In this document: piece after piece, positions 24,341 to 35,830 of the stretch
Layout: each line of letters begins with the position of its first letter
How positions within the stretch are numbered: position 1 is the stretch's first letter
Source of the DNA: Endomychus coccineus
Taxonomy: Eukaryota; Arthropoda; Insecta; Coleoptera; Endomychidae
DNA length: 64,000 bases
Reading direction: 5' to 3'
Assembly (NCBI GenBank): GCA_958510875.1
Contig: OY294069.1
Span: 2,914,001 to 2,978,000, forward strand
The notes under the pieces: model-generated
Seen by the model: only the letters and a program-made list of their open reading frames with translations
Told to the model about the DNA's origin: nothing
Databases searched by the model: none
Made by a program: the position numbers and the translations under genes

Positions 24341-27086
24341 GGATGATATAGGGGCTGTAGATGATAAAGCGTTATGAAGCGTACCATAATCTACAAAGAT
24401 GTGGACGGTACAGGACGTCGCTGTCAACAGAGGGGAGCAGCAACAAAATTGGTCCCAAGACAGATCCCTGGTGATCTATCTGAGAGAAAATTCGATAGTA
24501 AACGACAAAGTGAGGCGGAAAACCATATGCTGGAGCTGGAAGTTCACAAAGAAGGCCTTGGTGTCAGGATTGCTTTTATTCATTTTTCACCTCTATATTA
24601 TTAGCTAACAACGCTTTTTGGAATGTTATGTAATTTTTACGGGAGCCAACTCTGTCCCCACCTATTTCAGTTCAGGTACAATTCTTATAATCGAGGCCCA
24701 TTTGGAAAGTGTTAGTCTATTTGTGGAATTATTGACAAATCGAATCAGGATCATAATAACTTGACGACTTAACACAATCGAGTGGAAGGGGTGGAGTGTT
24801 GCCAGCCCGTTTAATTTCAATTATGAACATTTCACTGGAGTAATATCCTCAAATTTTCTCAGTGATTTAATGAAAAACGCTTTCCTATTTGATTAAAACA
24901 ATAAAATAAGGGGGAGCATATTTTGTTTAGCGTCTACGTCCAATTATTGAGGGAAAAAAATGCAAAATAAAATGTTAACCGGCAGCTGGACTAAAATAAA
25001 AATAATTTTAACCTAATGATCTTTCCTGTATATGTAGTGATATTAACAGGAGTTACATCTACAATTGCATTTAAAAAATCTCACCTGAACATAATGATGC
25101 GAATTGATAAAAATGTATTATTTCACGAGTTCATTATTTGACACTTTTATTATATATCGACCTGTTTTAGTTCACTCCCACACACGTTATGAATCAGAGT
25201 GTTGGTCAAAGAACGAACGGATTAATTAGTTTCGAGGAGACCTCACTAAAACTTACTATCAAACGCATTGATAAGAGATATTTCAATGAACCTATTTCGT
25301 TGTAACACAGTAGGGTAACTGACAGGCGGACAATACGGGACGGGATTTGACGCACTAGCCCATCCTGTCGCCATGAATACACCACGATCGATTTCTGCTT
25401 CTGCAGGCAACTGACAGCTCCCTCATTCTTACTCAGACCGCCCAAGAATAAGTTTCGAGCGAGTTGGGCTGAATTCTGCATATTGGAAGAGGCAACGCCG
25501 GCTTTTATTTTAATCAAAATATAATTGTGTTGTTATCTATGTGTATTGTGGAATTTGGTTAAATTATTAGTGACTATTGCAGGACCGTAGTCACAAATGA
25601 ATCACGATGAGTGTTGAGTTGAGAACGATTTTAGAAAAATAGGAATGGTTTGCGTGCATATGGCCAGGATTAGAGAACCTCAAAAGTTATACGAAAAGGA
25701 CTGCTGAAATTAGAAAGGCTTTTGTCTTTAGAAATATGATATTTTTCACTAGTTTCAAGTCTACTGACATTGATAATCTGATACACAAAAAAAAACATGA
25801 ATGCAAGTTAACTCCCCCATAATGATGAGATAATTATATATGTAAAAATTATCCTATAAAATAAATATCAAAGATTTTTATTTGTTCACGGTAGGTTCCA
25901 ATTTTTTGGGAACCTATGTAAAAAAACAGGTGATAGTTTTAATAAATCTTTGTTTAGAAGAACATTTAGACCAATCAGACTACTGTAAGGAAGATTAATT
26001 TCAGGAAAAAGTTTATAGCCTTACATAAAATCAACTATTGAAATGTTGATTTTCACCATTTTAATAAATAAATGTAACTAGTTTCGCTAACATCGCATTT
26101 TCTTCAAACAAGTACTTTGTTATATCTGTTTGAAGCAGCTACGTTCTAATCTTTTAATGGTCGTTTTATTTAAGTCTATAGTGTTTTTTCATCTCGTAAT
26201 GCCTGATATTCTATTAAATTTTCTTTTAAATTATAGAATTATTATAAGATCTGGAGTGTTTCAGTACCTAGTGCATAAGATTGAATCAAACCTCCTTAAT
26301 ATGATTATAACCATAATCACATTTTTGCATTTTAAATTCAGATAATATATAAACCAAAAAATGTAGTTTGTAACAATAGATTTCGGTGAAAACTCAAAAT
26401 CTAAACATTCTGTATATATTTTATATAGAATAAACTCCAATTTCATTTATAATTTATGTATATTTATGACAATTCTAACGAAATAAATAATACTATTTAG
26501 TTTACGCTTAGATTTTCCTGTTTTGAATGTTCATCTATTGGTTAAAAGCAGAACTTTAACTAAAGGTAGCAGTACTTGTGTATATTTATTCAGTCTAGTA
26601 ATTGTACAATAGCTGGCGCTCTCGAAAAAAATTGAGTCTAGATTATATTATAAATACTATACAGTAGTAGAATAGTATATATGGTCTAGATAGCATTAAT
26701 AGCAAATCAAGTACAATATTCATAAGTATTAAGTCTCGCTATATAGGTAAAATTGAGGTAAGCGAATCTATTAAAGAAATCTGTAGCAATTACTGCAAAT
26801 TAGAGAAATCTGTAGCAATTTTCCTATTGTTGTTCTCTTAGTTTTAATATAACAAACTTTCTCTAGATGGCATCACCCTAAAGAGTAACGTTCAAAGGTC
26901 AATTGTCAAATGTCAGGAGGTAGTGTCAGTGTCAATTGAATTAACATAACTCAATTCATAACATTTAGTATTAAACAATAAATCACGGCAGTAAGCGGTG
27001 TGCAAGGAGATTTGTACTCGTCGTAATATGGGTCAGAAAATTTAAAATATACATAATTGTATTGTGTTGTAATTGAAGATTAAAAT
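24340..27086. other. Spacer upstream of SLC66A2, mostly unassigned
   Basis: Short ORFs at 24374-24604 (+) and 25206-25517 (-) have no recognisable domains. A perfect 8-bp hairpin around TAGGTTCC is at about 25890-25915. A hammerhead-like relic lies at 26071-26115. The 5' UTR and promoter of SLC66A2 presumably fall in the last few hundred bases. Confidence 0.45.
26071..26115 (-). ncRNA. Hammerhead ribozyme-like relic
   Basis: On the minus strand, TTGAAGA (core C3 changed to U), a weak helix II ending GC, GAAA, a minimal helix III AC-UA-GU, then a U-U site and ACA, which pairs with UGU preceding the core. The order is that of a type I hammerhead with a very short helix III. The C3 change and poor helix II suggest it is inactive. 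Confidence 0.4.
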
Positions 27087-30000
27087 ATGGATTGGGTGAT
27101 ATCAGATGAATTGTCCTTAACTGTAGGCACTGTGGTAGGATGGGTTAGTGCCGGAGCTATAATTATTGGAGGTGTCGTTCCTTACATACCACAATACAGG
27201 CATATCAAGAAAACCCAGGATGCAGAAGGATTTTCACTGCTTGTCTGTCTGGCTTTGTTAGTAGCCAATACATTGCGAATAATGTTTTGGTAAGCTGATG
27301 CGAGGGTATTTTTTGTTCTGAATAATGAATTAATTGAACTCACTAGGTTTGGCAAACGTTTCGAATATCCTCTTCTAATACAAAGTATCATCATGAATAT
27401 AGCTATGTTCTTGATGATCCATTTGTGTGTCCGGGTTCGCAACAGAAATCAGTTACTTCAAGCAAGACAGAGGTTATTCACAGGTATGGATTACAAGGTT
27501 ATTTTTAGATGCCATTTTAATGTCAATCAATATTCACATTGCTCTATTTATCAGCTGCATCTGTGACATTTTCATGTTTTATATGTTTTCGAATCTTCAA
27601 TCCAGATTTTGCACAGCCGCCATGGTCATACTTATGTAGGTTTCAGAAAGGAAGCAAATGAGTTTTTCAAAACTTCATCACATACTGGTTCTGTTTAGGA
27701 ATTACTTTTATTCTTTTATTCTTCATTGATATCAATATCATTCTTTATATAATTTGTGATCATGTGAAATAATTTGAAACTCACAAACTCACACTCAGAT
27801 TTGAAAATCCTAAAAATCGTTTATAAATGCAAATAATTCAAGCTATACTATTCCTTTGTATTGAAGTTGACTCATTGTATTGTTTTTTTTTCTTTATTAT
27901 TACCTTTATATCTTCACCCATTGTCTCGTTTTTATTCCTTTTCTAATTGTTTAACTATTTACCTTTGTTTTGGCAGTTAAACCCAGTGAAGTGGCTCAGC
28001 TCTTACAGACTAAACCACGCAGAACCTCACACAGTATTTGTGGTAATTGGCTTGCTAGCAAATGCTTTACGCTTTACTTTTATACATAATATACTAGAGC
28101 TTGATAAGCTACAATTTTATGATATCAATTTTTATATACAACATCCACTAACTTGTTTCAAATAGAAAGGAATCTTGTATGTGTAACTGTAGACTTAATT
28201 TTAATTCCAAATTTCAGCTTTTACTATATAAAATGTGAATAAAACATTTATTGTCCCAGTGCATGGCACGAATATTTGATGGGAAATTAGTTCATTATTG
28301 ATTTAAACATTAAACCCCTGAATCAAAAGGATTTTTGTTCAACCCTTTTGGCATTTTCGTTTTTTGACTGTAATGCATGTGTGCCCATTATTCTTCAACA
28401 TAGCGATTTGTTTTCAGTTAAAATAAATCTACATACCATATATATTTTTATATGCAATTGTATTGAATATTTGTCGCTTTGAAAACCATTTCTACTTGTG
28501 AAAAGAAGCAAAGGTATTGATTAAGTTTTCTATTTTAATTAATTGTAAGAATCAAATGCTGAAGAGGGTTACGATAACGAAACGTACCATTAAGATAAAT
28601 ATTGCTATTGTCAGGGTGTTGGTGAAACTTTGTGAAAAAAGAAACCTATTCTAGTTTGAAAATGTAATGTTAATACCTCGAATATAAAGGATAACTCGAG
28701 AACTGGTGTTTTGAATCTCGCGCCATTTCCGTCTGTCAAATGTTAGTTTTCAAATTTTCAACGGCAGGCCGCGATGGACGATTATCCTCGACAGGTTAAA
28801 TTACAGATACGACACTCTAAAAATGCAATACAAATTAGAAGATGGTTTCGTTGACCTTTAGTGGGAGCCCTTTAAATGACTTGTTGCCAGATTCAAGTTT
28901 ATGGAAATAAAAAAAAGACAAAAAAGTTCCAACGATTGAATGTAATCTACAAAATCTTATACTGCTTACGGCATAGACAATTGATCCCTCATTCAATTAA
29001 AAACATTTATTGGAAGAGTATTTGCCCCTTGAAGGAGGTAGGGAGTGAGGAGCGATTAGTATTTCAAAGAGTTTCGTTTCAAAACCAAAATCGATCAGTT
29101 CAATTTTTTTTGATATGTCACTGTACAAGAATGATGAATTTAAGCAATAAATTTGAATAACGTCGTTTCGAACGTCTATAATTCCCAAACGCTATTCATA
29201 CAGATCCCAAAAATAGAGGAATTTACTATTTGAAAACTAATTATTATTGATAACGTTATAACCGTCACGGCTGTGAATTCAAAATCGTAATGAATATCAG
29301 AAAATATGTACAGACTGAAACATAAATCGTTTTCGGCAATATTATGAAAAAAATTTACTTGCATTTTTGTTGTTGAATTTTGAAATAAAGTCATTATAAC
29401 TTAATAGCATCTTCTTAGAGCCAATCGCATCACGATGTTCTAGAGTTAATTGTCTTTCTCAGGATATTTACGTTTGATTCTTTGACGAATAGAAAGGTTG
29501 ATTTGAAAAAATACAAGGTACACAATCTTGAACAAGTTTTGGAATCTTTCTAGTACAGACAAATACAGATCTATCACGGTTCGTTATCTTGTATTCTCTG
29601 ATACTGTCACTAAGTTTTATGTGGATTACTGGCATAGTTGCTGTTGCGGTTCGGTACGCAACACACATTCTGATATGAATACAAAATAAAAATAATAAAT
29701 TTCCTCAACAAGTTCAACATATCCTCAAGAAAACTGATAAAACCTTCCGAACAATCGATAAAACAAACTATTTATAACACAAAACATTGTATTTGTATTG
29801 AAATCAAAATGGTCGTCTACGACACAAGATACCCCTAACAAACAACACACCATTTTATTGTCAGCTATCACTTCACTCAATCTCTTAAACTATACATTGA
29901 TTGTTTGCAGCTCAAATAGAACATCAGGTCTATTTTCCTTAATTAGAACGAATATATTCACCGACTGACTAACTTAACGAATTTTTCACTGCACTGACTG

Positions 30001-33000
30001 AAATATCTTGAAATTTTTTTCCGATATGTATTCGTCACCAAGTCACCAACATTCTACCCTCCTGTCAAGACGGCTATGGGTGAAATAGTGCCTAATAATT
30101 CTTAATATTCAAGAATTATTGTGTAGACAACTATTGAGATGAAATTATAATGTACGTAATAGTTATTAACAGTCTTAGATACTAAATTTAAGGAATTCTT
30201 GGGCAAACAGACGAATTTGAGGTTCTTTCCTTTACAGCAGGAATAAAATTTGTTTCCGCCATCTTCACTCATATTTTCAAAATGTAAGTAAAAACAATCT
30301 GAGTTAGCGAACAATTAACACTAGAAACGGTGATAGGTATGAAAAGTATCTGGTATTTAGAGCAAGGCAGAGATAAGTCGATACAGTTCATGAAGATCTT
30401 GCAATGATTTTGAAATGTAGTAGAGTTCAATGCAACCAAAACTCAAGCTTCTTTAGGAAGGCGGATCCCACAATTTGTAATAATGATCCCAGGTAGAACT
30501 ATTCCTATGAAGTCCTTAATATCCATGCTCGGAATCACTACCAACAGCTACGTCTCACAACAAGTTGGTTTTTTATTTAGTGCCAAGAGCTACTTTTACG
30601 TCCCAGCATCCGCTCCCCATAATGTACAGCGCAGATTCTGGAGTTCTGTTCCCAAACTTTCTCTGAAGCTGTTAGATTCTATTCGGAAGAGTTACGAATT
30701 CATTGACCTCTCTAGGACATCGTAGAAATGTGGCCGATCTCTCCCTTTTCTATGGTCTATTCATCAGAAATCTCGTCTGTTGTTCCACCACGAGAGATTC
30801 CAGATAGGCGCATTAGACGAGCTCAAACTAGTCACCCCTTCACTGCCAAGCTCGATATCTGTGGAACTCTTTGCCTAGTGAGGTGATTCCCTATTCTCCT
30901 CTCCCTTCCATTGCTGGGTCACACGATGTTCTTCGAACATTATAGGTTTCCCTATCGTGTAGTCAAAGTATTAAAAAAAAATTAAATGAGAATTTCGGTC
31001 TATCTCTTTTTATTTTCATGTTCTCTTTCTGTCTGTCGTATCTGTAAGGATATCTAATTTGTGACGTAACCTACGAACTGTCACTGTGAATTTCTCTTTA
31101 TCAGTGTAATGGATCTCCACAATAAATAAATGTTCACCCAAAGTGCAACGCGAGATTTTGGTGAACGTCGAATGTTTCTACGAGACACGTACCAAACATG
31201 GCCAATCGAACGTTTGACAGACGCAAAAGGCGCGCAATTCAAAAATTCTCGTAAAATCACGATTATAATTCAGATCCTCGTTTGTTTCTATGTTTATTTC
31301 TATCACGTGCATGAGCTCGTTAGACGGTTTTTCGTAAGAGATCGCGAGTTGATACTAAGCTCGTTTTTCTTGCAGATTTGGAATTGAAACATTTCTGGAA
31401 CTGGTCCGATTTTCAATCGTACATCGATTGTATGCTCGTTTTCACGATACTAACCTCGCTGTTGATGTACCTGCTAATCGAGTATATCGTTTTCGTCGAA
31501 ATTATCGGTTTTCTCGCCGTTTTTACGGAAGCGATGTTGGGCACGCCGCAATTGGTGAAAAATTACAGTAACAAATCTACGGAAGGAATGAGGTCAGTAT
31601 TAGTTATCCTTTGTTTATGTTATATATTTATGTTTATTGTAGTAAAACATTTATTTCCGTAGAAGGATTGAAAAATGTTGTACTTTTCTCATAGCAAAAA
31701 GTGTCTCTAACTCGGAAAATATGCATGTAAAAAAATTTCGCCGCAATGTATACATCTGAATTTTTTTAAATTTTTTCGGATGAATAATTTTAAAGAGCTA
31801 CAATGTCAAAGAAATTGGTAGCTTTCCGTGTTTTTCCGGAAAAGCCAAACGCACTTGAGAAAAGTTTAAAATAAGAAAAAAACTTTTATTTCGATCATAT
31901 ATTCACACCTGAATTTTTTCAGATTTTTTCTGTACCTTTTATATTTCCCCTCCCCCACTTTTACGATTTCCTGAGTGGCCATATAAAATATCCATTTTTC
32001 AGCACAATTCGCAAGAATATATTTTGTTTTGGGCCAAAAAAGGTAAGTATATCATTTTGTTTTCATTTTTACCGAAAGCCGTGAAAAAAAGGGACGTTTT
32101 CTACCATTTCCGATCGTTTTCGCATTTAATTTCCCTTTTACCTTTTCTATTGTTATTATTTAGCGCTTCATTGACTGGACTACATGAGATCTTGATAGGT
32201 CAACGGTAGATATTGGAACAAACTTCACTTTATTCATTTAAAACATTATTTATGGGGTCTAAATTTAATCGCCATCTAATTTTAAAACTAACATTAAAAT
32301 CGTTGGAAATTACAATGTTTTGATGTTGTTTATATAATAATTGTTATTTAATTGATGAATAAAAATTGTAAAAACTTTTTTGCTTTACGAAAATAAATCA
32401 TCGAAAATATAGTTTCTAAAATCGATTTATTGATGTAAAATGAATGAAACTATCAATATTATTACCTTTTGAATTTCTTTGATTAATTGAAATTAAATCA
32501 TGAATTAAAATTATTCTTATCAACGTTTATATCCCCATAAAACATTTTCTTATCGAATGCTTCAAATGCGCTGTTAATAAAATACGGATACTACTATCGA
32601 AAATTTCAAGTATATAATTGGTCAGATTAAAGAATTAGAACGATGATTGTTTAGCTCTGATTCACTGCGGCTCACAATTAAACGTATAACGTTCATTAAG
32701 ACGATTGGCAAGCAGTCTTAATTTTCGTCTCTTATATTTAAATTTATTAACTCTCTTTTGCTCTCTTATTTACTTCTTCTGTTGTTTCTAAGTGATCAAA
32801 ATCAATAGGGTGTATTCTGCAATGTTAACTACCTAAATGTGGATTTGATGTCGACTTTGTATTGGTAACCATGTGTTTTATTGTATCCGTTATCCCTGAA
32901 ATAGTAAACTCATTCTGTTGCAGCCTCGGAATGGTGATAATGTGGAGTTTCGGCGACATCTTCAAGACACTCTACTTCCTGTTTAGAGACGCGCCGATCC

Positions 33001-33116
33001 AATTCTGCGTCTGCGGCGCCATTCAAGTGAGCGTCGATCTGTTGATCCTCTTGCAGGTTTTTTTTTATCACGGCAACACCGTACCGCAGAGAACGGGGTC
33101 GCATAGGGGCGATTGA
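27087..33116 (+). CDS. SLC66A2: PQ-loop repeat transporter SLC66A2 (PQLC1)
   Basis: Four coding exons join in frame: 27087-27289, 27347-27483, 31376-31592, 32924-33116 (all GT-AG). They encode 249 residues to the TGA at 33114, close to the human length of about 271. Both PQ-loops are clear: GGVVPYIPQYRHIKKTQDAEGF in exon 1 (first PQ motif) and TEAMLGTPQLVKNYSNKSTEGM in exon 3 (second). The seven-helix SLC66 pattern is complete (exon 4: SLGMVIMWSFGDIFKTLYF, ending in VDLLILLQVFFYHG). Family members are membrane transporters or scaffolds of endolysosomal and Golgi membranes; the substrate of SLC66A2 is unclear. Intron 2 is 3.9 kb and holds a LINE fragment. The same frame is open for 136 more codons after the TGA (see next entry and findings). 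Confidence 0.93.
30480..30985 (+). pseudogene. 3' end of a LINE ORF2 (in SLC66A2 intron 2)
   Basis: Reads FWSSVPKLSLKLLDSIRKS, then across frameshifts a HRRNVADLSLF-like segment, ending in a tail with TTCGAACATTATAGGTTTCC before a short A-rich stretch (about 30970). This is the typical C-terminal region and 3' terminus of insect non-LTR elements. Homologous tails occur at 19.3 kb and, inverted, at 55.1 kb. Confidence 0.75.
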
Positions 33117-33527
33117 GTAGTTATCGTATGGACTCACCGGCAAGGGGAGGGGCTGGTGACGACGAAAGACGAGATCGGCGTTAGATCGTTCGACAAATGT
33201 AGGCGCGACGAGGGAGACGATTCGTCTCCGTCGCAACCGATCGAGACCGATTCGCGCGACGATCCTTTACGAGCGGGCGTGTCCAAGTGTTCGGAGAACG
33301 GTTCCAGCACCGAAGTGGAGGACGGTAATTGTCAGATCGTCAACGCGGACGTTCATAAAGTCGTTAGCGACGATAGTGGTAGCAGCGGCCTGGTAACGGA
33401 CTCGTGCAGTACCGTGGACGTGGTGGATATCCCGGTGGAGAATGGGATAGCTTATGGTCGCACGTATCCGTGTAAAAAGACTTCCAAGCAGAACGTTAAT
33501 TTGTTAATCCACAGACACACGTTATGA
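33117..33527 (+). other. In-frame 136-codon extension behind the SLC66A2 stop
   Basis: Directly after TGA at 33114-33116, the same frame continues for 136 sense codons to TGA at 33525. The predicted tail is hydrophilic and acidic/Ser-rich (for example SFDKCRRDEGDDSSPSQPIE, then SSTEVEDGNCQIVNADVHKV) and ends in a basic stretch. Its base composition is markedly more GC-rich and coding-like than the AT-rich surroundings. It could be a readthrough extension, an alternative isoform (a 93-bp intron 33057-33149 would keep the frame but has a poor acceptor), or conserved-looking 3' UTR. No ATG-led gene is evident in it. Confidence 0.5.
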
Positions 33528-33964
33528 CGTAGGTGTTTCGTTGCTTAAACAGGCAGCCCTCCCCCCGTTGCGCCTTCTACAGGACTGGTCGAAAGTAGGG
33601 ATATTTATCATCGTTTAAATACTTTGCATTAGCTATCAAATGAAATAGTGGCACGAAAGGTACCCCATAGAACTCCTCACGTTATATACGTGAAAATGTT
33701 TGAATAATATCAAAACACATGATACGCCAACCAGACTGACAAAATTTGTTGATTGGTATTTTTGATGAATTTTTGAAATTAGCTAAAAAAATTAATTTAC
33801 TTTTCAAAACATCTTGAAATTGATACAATTTAAATAGTGTATCATTTTTGTATATTATTATTGAGAACAGAAAAAATCTGTTTTCTTAATTAACTTTATT
33901 ACAACTTCTCTATAAAACAACAACACTACTTATAAACAAGTTAGAAACGTTGCCTAAACTAAGA

Positions 33965-33970
33965 AATAAA
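33965..33970 (+). promoter_or_regulatory. Candidate poly(A) signal of SLC66A2
   Basis: AATAAA about 440 bp beyond the extended frame's stop. Usage is inferred. Confidence 0.35.
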
Positions 33971-34376
33971 GTTATTTTCATGAACATTTTTGAAAAAATT
34001 GAACCGATTAGCATTTTTTCTTATTCAACATCTGACAGACCTTTTGTTATAAATTATTTTTTAAACCATATCTGGCTAGAATTTTTTTTTAATTACCTCG
34101 TCAAACTTAATTTTGAATTAACAGCATCCATGTATAACATAGATGGCGGGTTCAACCGCTGACATCTCAAAACACCTTTTAAAAAAAATGAGGCTGATAT
34201 CTCTTCTGTGCATAAAAATTTGCACTTTGCATTTGTATAGGAAATAGGTTTTTGCTGCCATACTTAATTTTTAAGCGTCGTTCCAATTATTAGTTATACA
34301 TTCGGATCCACTCAATAAAACGTTCACTATACAAAATAAACTTAAATAAAATATTAATTTGAATAGAGCTGAATGA

Positions 34377-34492
34377 GATAAAAACAAGAAATTTTTCTTG
34401 GTTAAATATCATTTTATTTAAAAGAAAATTGATTACAATTTCGAATAATAAATAAAATGATATTTAACATAGTAAAATTTCTTGTTTTTATC
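34377..34492. repeat. Inverted repeat with arms of about 43 bp
   Basis: GATAAAAACAAGAAATTTTT...TTAAATATCATTTTATTT at 34377-34419 is nearly the exact complement of 34449-34492. The spacer is about 30 bp. It immediately precedes the hammerhead-bearing repeats. Confidence 0.85.
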
Positions 34493-34565
34493 TGTTAAAT
34501 AAAATAACTATTAAAGGTTCGATTTTCAGCTTCTTCAAACAATATTACAAAATAACTTATTATAT

Positions 34566-34681
34566 ATAAATTCTCGGGAAATAGGTCACACTAACACATA
34601 TGCTTATTATTTTCTTCTTTACGCACGTTTCGGTCTCACGACCATCATCAGAAGGCGTATTATGTCTAAAACGGGATTTTT
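34566..34681. repeat. Direct repeat A1, about 115 bp, containing a hammerhead
   Basis: Shares TCGGGAAATAGGTCACAC, then TATGCTTATTATTTT, then GGTCTCACGACCATC and TGTCTAAAACG with 35065-35180 (A2) in the same orientation. The two starts are 499 bp apart. Confidence 0.85.
34617..34654 (-). ncRNA. Hammerhead ribozyme, type I-like, intact core
   Basis: Minus strand, 5' to 3': CUU (helix I), CUGAUGA, an extra U, helix II GGUC-GUGA-GACC, GAA, helix III ACG-UG-CGU, A (predicted cleavage after this GUA), then AAG which pairs with CUU. All core positions (CUGANGA, GAA, A15.1-U16.1) match consensus; the unpaired U between A9 and helix II also occurs in the two other copies with a readable fold in this window. 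Very short helix III is known for hammerheads of Penelope-like elements and retrozymes, which may act as dimers. Confidence 0.75.
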
Positions 34682-34689
34682 ACGGGTTT

Positions 34690-35249
34690 GGGCGACGTGG
34701 GCATTTTTAATTGAAATTGGTGCGATAAAGACGCTTCGTGCTGTATATATAATAAAAAATAACTTACTTTGTGCTTTTAAAGTTCAAATATAATATAGAA
34801 AAATATTTATTAGAACGAATGACATTTACAATTATTGATACTATTATTAATCAATCTAATTTATTTTACGTAGTTAACGATAATATTCTAGATTAGAATT
34901 ACAATCAATAGATTAAATAAAGTTCGAATGATTTACAACACACAATTTTATTTTTTTATTAGGCGTCGGCTTAGTAAATAAAATCTTCAAGATGATTTAC
35001 CAATTTTCATCCATAATAGAAAAAAAAAAGAAAGACATTTTATGAAATATACTTGAATTAAATTGTAAATTGTCGGGAAATAGGTCACACTAACACGTAT
35101 GCTTATTATTTTCGTCTTTACGTACGTTTGGGTCTCACGACCATCGTGAGAAGACGTATCAATGTCTAAAACGTGATTTCTTAAAATTAATTGTATTATC
35201 ACAAGGCATCCTTATCGCACTAATTTCAATTTAAAATACCCATGTCGCC
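34690..35249. repeat. Inverted pair B1 (34690-34734) and B2 (35205-35249)
   Basis: GGCGACGTGGGCATTTTTAA... at B1 is the imperfect reverse complement of B2 (...TTAAAATACCCATGTCGCC). Together with A1/A2 this gives the order A1-B1-spacer-A2-B2', that is direct repeats followed by inverted ones. Confidence 0.75.
35065..35180. repeat. Direct repeat A2 with mutated hammerhead
   Basis: Homologous to A1. On the minus strand the core reads CUCACGA and CAAA instead of CUGAUGA and GAAA; helix II (GGUC-GUGA-GACC) is conserved. Predicted inactive. Confidence 0.75.
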
Positions 35250-35589
35250 GAAACGAACAGAAACACGAATAATCGAAATTTGTAAGCCATTAATGTTTCA
35301 AGTATATGAATATAATAATAATAAATCGAGTTTATTCATAAGAAAAGGTGGAGTGTCAGCAGTAGCTTTTTTTCAACTCAACCCTAAGGAGATCCTTCTA
35401 GGGGATTTTTATAAATAAATGTAAATATAAAGTATAGATGTGAATGTAAAAATAAATATAAAACTATAACAAACATCGTAAAAAATAGCGGAATATAGTA
35501 GATTAATAAAAGGGTAAAATATAAATGTATGTAATTTACTCATAAAAAAAGCGAAAATAAGTAAAATATCTACGAGTACCTCTCGGAGA

Positions 35590-35830
35590 AGAGAATTTAG
35601 CCAAAGAGAATACGCCAGGTTAGAAGCCAAACTGTCAGCCACTTTTCTAGTAAGTGACGCTTAAGTCTTTTTTTGAAGTTGTAGATTGTATAATGTCTGT
35701 ACTCACTGGTAAGATCATTATACAATTTGGGTGCGTTGTACGAGAAACTGCGATTGAAAATGGAGGTTGAACGTTTAGGAATCACAAGTGCATATTTATT
35801 ACGTGCAGAGTTTTGCAACTAAGTATTCCT
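35590..35830 (-). pseudogene. LINE ORF2 C-terminal fragment
   Basis: Minus-strand peptide RSTSIFNRSFSYNAPKLYND then YNFKKRLKRHLL matches the C-terminal domain of Jockey/CR1-like ORF2 proteins (SFSYxAPKLWNxLP...FKxxLKxxL). The rest of the element is absent. Confidence 0.75.

Noticed and set aside
25206..25517. Unknown 103-codon gene on the minus strand
   Set aside because: Open frame only; no domain, no splice context, no homologous copy in the window.
27947..28165. Extra SLC66A2 exon
   Set aside because: It resembles no part of the family, and exon 2 joins exon 3 directly across this region in frame.
33057..33149. Real intron removing the SLC66A2 stop
   Set aside because: It would keep the frame, but the donor is weak, the acceptor has no pyrimidine tract, and it would cut the last membrane helix; kept only as an alternative to readthrough.
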